Part shown: positions 60,903-64,000 of the stretch, one piece after another
How positions within the stretch are numbered: position 1 is the first letter of the stretch
Layout of the letters: each line of letters opens with the position of its first letter
Source: Chloroflexota bacterium
Lineage (GTDB): Bacteria > Chloroflexota > UBA11872 > UBA12225 > JAJDUF01
Direction: 5' to 3'
NCBI GenBank assembly: GCA_022826725.1
Contig: JAJDUF010000007.1
Span: 1-64,000 of the forward strand
Length of the DNA: 64,000 nucleotides
The notes under the pieces: model-generated
The model's database searches: none
Seen by the model: only the letters and a program-made list of their open reading frames with translations
What the model was told of the DNA's origin: nothing
Translations under genes and position numbers: made by a program

Positions 60903-63332
60903 ATGAGTCTCCGTCAAGCACACGCCACCTTTGCCGATCCACCGCGCGAGTTCGGTCTGATCCCGCTCTGGTTTTGGAACGACGACCTGGAGGAAGGGGT
61001 GCTCCTTGAGCAACTCCACGCCTTCTACGAGGCCGGATTCGGGGGCGTGGCGCCGCATCCCCGGCTCGGACTGTCGCGGCGGGTGGGCTATCTCACGGAC
61101 GAGTACTTTCGCCTGCTGCGCTTGGTCGTCGCGGAGGCGGCTCGCTTGGGGATGAAGGTCATCCTCTACGACGAAGGCTCCTACCCGTCCGGCGCGGCCA
61201 ACGGCGCTGTGGTGGCGGAGAACCCAGAGTATGCAAGTCAAGCCCTCTCCTTGTGGGAGCGCGAGGTGGAGGGGCCGTTCTGTGGATACTGGCGGCCGAA
61301 CACGGGCCGCGCCCTGCTGGACCGGCACGTGTGTACCGTGCTGGGCCGGGTGCGTGAGGACGGTGGGATTGACGCGGACTCGGTGCGCGTGCTGGATACG
61401 TTGCCGCACAACATCGTGCGGATCGAGGCGCCGGCGGGACGCTGGCAGGCGATGAGCGTGTGGCAGACACACAGCGGCGGGATCATCCGCGGCGTTCTTG
61501 CCGAGGAGGAATCCGGCCATGCCACGGCGCCGGCGGCAGCGGACATCCTCAACCCGGCGGCGGTGGCGCGTTTCCTAGCCCTGACCCATGACCAGTACTA
61601 CGAGCACCTGCAGGAGTTCTTCGGCACGACGGTCATCGCGCTGTTCACCGACGAGCCGAGCATTTTGGGTAAAGGACCGCATCGGACCGAGGCCTCGCAG
61701 CCGTACACGACCGGGCTGGTGGACTGGCTGGCGGCGCGGTGGCGGGGAGGGTGGGGGAAAGATCCGCGGGCGTGGCTGCCGGCGCTGTGGCGCGACTATG
61801 GGCCTAAGACGGCAGCGTTCCGCCGCGACTACGCCGCCGGCGTGCAGCAACGGCTGGAGGAAGTCTTCTACGGAGCGCAGTCCGAGTGGTGCGCGACGCA
61901 CGACATTGCGCTGACGGGCCATCCCAAGTGGAGCAATGAAATGTCGGTGCTGCGCTACTTCCAATTCCCGGGCCAGGACATGGTGCATCACTACATCGAG
62001 CCGGGGAAGGCGTCCGCCGTAGAAGGCGACCATAGTGTGGCGGCCAAAGCGGCGACGAGTGGCGCTCGGCTGCAGGGAGCGCGGCGCATCCTGACGGAAG
62101 TGTGCGGGGCCTATGGATGGGGGCTGACGCTGGACGAAACGAAGTGGTTGTTCGACTGGCACTTTGTGCGGGGGAACAACCTGATGTGTCCGCACGCGGT
62201 CTACTACTCCATCCGGGACCGCCGGGCGTGGGAGAGCGAGCCGGACCTGGGCGTCCATAACGTCTGGTGGCCGCACTTCCACCATTTGGCCGACTATGGG
62301 CGACGGTTGAGCTGGCTGCTCGCGGATGGGCAGCAGGTCTGCGACGTGGCGGTGCTGGGCGACGGCAATAACCTGCCCTGGCGGGCGGCGAAACAGCTCT
62401 ACCGGAGCCAGATTGACTTTCTCTACGTGGATGATGCGGCGGTGGGTGCGGCGACCGTCGAGGACGGCCGTTTGGAGATCGGTACACAGCGGTACCGCGT
62501 CGTGATCGTGGACGGTGATCCGGCACTGAGCGACGAGAGCCGCGCGAACCTGGATCGCTTTCAGGATAGCGGTGGGCAGGTGATCGTCTATCAGGATGGC
62601 CAGTACCTGCCGGCCACGATGGACACGGTGATCGAGCGTGACCTGCGCGTGACGCCGCGGCACCCGGACCTGCGGTTTATTCACTACCGGAAAGACGGAT
62701 TGGACTACTACCTGTTGGTCAATGAGGGCGAGGGGGAGATTGCCGGTGAGCTACAACTGGCGGTGTCGGGAGAGATTGCGGCTTGGGACCCGCTGACTGG
62801 TGGGGAGCGGCCGGTAGAGGCCGCGGCTGCCGGCGACGGACTCCGCGTCGCGCTCGAACTGGAGCGGCGGGAGAGCCTGGTGCTCGCCGTGGATACGCGG
62901 GCGCCGTTCGTGCCACCGCCGGTGCTGCCCCGGCTGACGGAGGAGCGGATTCCGCTGGACCTGCGGTGGGAGGTGCGCGATCTCGACGGGGCGGCGGTCG
63001 CGGTGGTGGCGCCGGGGGATTGGGCGCAGCAACCCGGCTTCGAATTATTCTCCGGGACGCTCCGGTATCTGACGGAGCTAACGCTGCCGGCGCCGGCTAG
63101 GGAGGTCTGGCTCGATTTGGGGCAGGTTGGCGATAGCGCCGCCGTCTTCCTCGACGGGCGGCAAGTCGGCGTGCGGATGTGGGCGCCCTACCGCGTGTGC
63201 TTGGGTAGCGATCTGGTGCCGGGGACGTACCGCTTGGAAGTGCGCGTCACCAACAGCATGGCGAACGAGTATGAGGGTAGCCAGCGGCCGTCGGGACTGC
63301 TGGGGCCGGTTGGACTGGTGGTGCGGGGATAG
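60903..63332 (+). CDS. large glycoside hydrolase, GH106-like (rhamnosidase-type)
   Basis: The 809-residue cytoplasmic protein opens with PPREFGLIPLWFWNDDLEE and LEQLHAFYEAGFGGVAPHPR, the start of GH106-type alpha-L-rhamnosidases and related glycosidases. MKVILYDEGSYPSG, FTDEPSILGKG, LTGHPKWSNEMSV, TEVCGAYGWGLTLDETKW and HFHHLADYGRRLSWLL follow. Residues from about 680 look like a galactose-binding beta domain (LPAPAREVWLDLGQVGDS). The ATG at 60903 follows GGGGAGGGAAT. It may release the sugar acid or deoxy sugar used by the dehydratases and aldolase nearby. No signal peptide is seen. Confidence 0.8.
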   Translation: MSLRQAHATFADPPREFGLIPLWFWNDDLEEGVLLEQLHAFYEAGFGGVAPHPRLGLSRRVGYLTDEYFRLLRLVVAEAARLGMKVILYDEGSYPSGAANGAVVAENPEYASQALSLWEREVEGPFCGYWRPNTGRALLDRHVCTVLGRVREDGGIDADSVRVLDTLPHNIVRIEAPAGRWQAMSVWQTHSGGIIRGVLAEEESGHATAPAAADILNPAAVARFLALTHDQYYEHLQEFFGTTVIALFTDEPSILGKGPHRTEASQPYTTGLVDWLAARWRGGWGKDPRAWLPALWRDYGPKTAAFRRDYAAGVQQRLEEVFYGAQSEWCATHDIALTGHPKWSNEMSVLRYFQFPGQDMVHHYIEPGKASAVEGDHSVAAKAATSGARLQGARRILTEVCGAYGWGLTLDETKWLFDWHFVRGNNLMCPHAVYYSIRDRRAWESEPDLGVHNVWWPHFHHLADYGRRLSWLLADGQQVCDVAVLGDGNNLPWRAAKQLYRSQIDFLYVDDAAVGAATVEDGRLEIGTQRYRVVIVDGDPALSDESRANLDRFQDSGGQVIVYQDGQYLPATMDTVIERDLRVTPRHPDLRFIHYRKDGLDYYLLVNEGEGEIAGELQLAVSGEIAAWDPLTGGERPVEAAAAGDGLRVALELERRESLVLAVDTRAPFVPPPVLPRLTEERIPLDLRWEVRDLDGAAVAVVAPGDWAQQPGFELFSGTLRYLTELTLPAPAREVWLDLGQVGDSAAVFLDGRQVGVRMWAPYRVCLGSDLVPGTYRLEVRVTNSMANEYEGSQRPSGLLGPVGLVVRG

Positions 63333-63344
63333 TATGCGGTGGGC

Positions 63345-63390
63345 CTCATCCCCCGGCCCCCTCTCCACCATGTGGAGAGGGGGAGTGGGG
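63345..63390. repeat. family B dyad repeat
   Basis: CTCATCCCCCGGCCCCCTCTC and its TGTGGAGAGGGGG partner. Confidence 0.65.
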
Positions 63391-63480
63391 GAGATAGGGC
63401 GCCACAAGGGACGCCCCTACAGAGGTGAGAGGCCGGGGAATGATGGAGCAAAGAGGGCTGGGACTTGGGGAGGGTGCAAC

Positions 63481-64000
63481 ATGGCCGAGCGGATATACAC
63501 GAGAGGGGAGCGGGGACGGCTGGAGCCGTTGGAGGAGGAGGCTTTTTCGACCGAGGATGAGTTGCAGGCGCTGATAGCCGAGCATCCTGAGCTGCTGGAC
63601 GGCGAACAGATCCGTCCGGGTGATCCGAGGCGCTGGATTCTGATCACGCGCGAACAGGGGATCGCGGATACGCCTGATGGAAGCGCGCGGTGGGCACTGG
63701 ACCATCTGATCGTTGACCAAGACGCGGTGCCCACGCTGGCTGAGGTGAAGCGCGGCTCGAATCGCGAACTCCGGCGCACCATCGTTGGGCAACTATTGGA
63801 ATATGCGGCGCACGCCGCGCAGACCTGGACTGCGGATGAGCTACGGCGGACGTTCGAGGAGTCGAATGACGATCCCGATGCGGTGTTGGCAGCACTGCTC
63901 CAGGTGGATGACGAACCGGATGCGGACGGTTTCTGGGAGAACGTGGCGACAAACCTCACTGCGCGTCGGCTGCGTCTGCTCTTCATCGCCGATGAAATAC
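63481..64000 (+). CDS. PD-(D/E)XK nuclease-like protein (5' part, cut by window end)
   Basis: An ATG at 63481, preceded by GGGGAGGGTGCAAC, opens a frame that runs past the window end. The first 173 residues contain LQALIAEHPELLDGEQIRPGD, WALDHLIVDQDAVPTLAEVKRGSNREL and IVGQLLEYAAHAAQTW. The Asp and the E-V-K triad (DHLIVDQ...LAEVK) match a PD-(D/E)XK nuclease core as in DUF91/NucS-like or restriction-like proteins. The rest lies outside the window. Confidence 0.75.
   Translation, partial: MAERIYTRGERGRLEPLEEEAFSTEDELQALIAEHPELLDGEQIRPGDPRRWILITREQGIADTPDGSARWALDHLIVDQDAVPTLAEVKRGSNRELRRTIVGQLLEYAAHAAQTWTADELRRTFEESNDDPDAVLAALLQVDDEPDADGFWENVATNLTARRLRLLFIADEI

Overview
The window is a GC-rich bacterial chromosome segment of about 64 kb with dense, mostly single-exon coding and short intergenic gaps that are crowded with GC-rich dyad repeats. 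No rRNA, CRISPR array, prophage or recognisable transposase gene is visible. The gene content fits a Chloroflexota-like bacterium, possibly a relative of the SAR202 or Caldilinea-type lineages. The reasons are a substrate-binding lipoprotein with a VEKPV-type charged repeat linker, a DUF3105 protein, a HflK-like/RodZ-like membrane operon, and several enolase-superfamily and HpcH/HpaI paralogs. This placement is inference from gene content, not a phylogeny.

Region 1 (1-11.6 kb): mutS2, a lipoprotein trypsin-like protease with TPR repeats, tRNA-Leu(GAG), a class-III aminotransferase, an M14-type metallopeptidase, an HpcH/HpaI aldolase and the acetyl-CoA carboxylase pair accD-accA (minus strand).

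Region 2 (12-17.4 kb): a minus-strand operon of five genes. Three encode unrecognised proteins, one a HflK-like SPFH protein with an extra N-terminal module, and one a RodZ-like HTH membrane protein. At least three of them share one layout (small N-terminal domain, membrane hairpin, cytoplasmic helical tail), so this is a candidate undescribed membrane complex.

Region 3 (17.5-26.5 kb): a small acidic protein, mnmG, a nitroreductase, dcd, a beta-propeller protein, a DciA-like DUF721 protein, a DUF3105 protein, and an FtsH-like AAA protease carrying two complete M41 peptidase domains in one chain.

Region 4 (26.7-32.9 kb): a complete oligopeptide/dipeptide ABC importer operon (binding protein, two permeases, two ATPases).

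Region 5 (33-37.8 kb): the circularly permuted ATP-grasp / alpha-E / transglutaminase cassette, here split by an ammonium transporter gene.

Region 6 (38-42.3 kb): housekeeping genes rsmG, a HIT hydrolase, lepB, an RluD-type pseudouridine synthase, rfbD and a small membrane coiled-coil protein.

Region 7 (42.4-63.3 kb): an accessory sugar-acid island. It holds three enolase-superfamily dehydratases, acetyl-CoA synthetase, two xylose-isomerase-like TIM barrels, a zinc-less medium-chain dehydrogenase, a SAF-domain dehydrogenase, an orphan sugar-type binding lipoprotein, a B12-binding radical SAM enzyme, PspA with a YbjN-like partner, an HpcH/HpaI aldolase, a D-2-hydroxyacid dehydrogenase and a large GH106-like glycosidase. 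The last 520 bases hold the start of a PD-(D/E)XK-like nuclease cut by the window edge.

The most unusual non-coding signal is at 55433-55679: three tandem 81-83 bp units whose two predicted hairpins are kept by compensating base changes. They lie upstream of a second foldable leader in front of the radical SAM gene. The intergenic repeats fall into several recurring families, including a composite element of about 195 bp present twice 26 kb apart and a 15-bp inverted-repeat-bounded, MITE-like element at 20985-21108.
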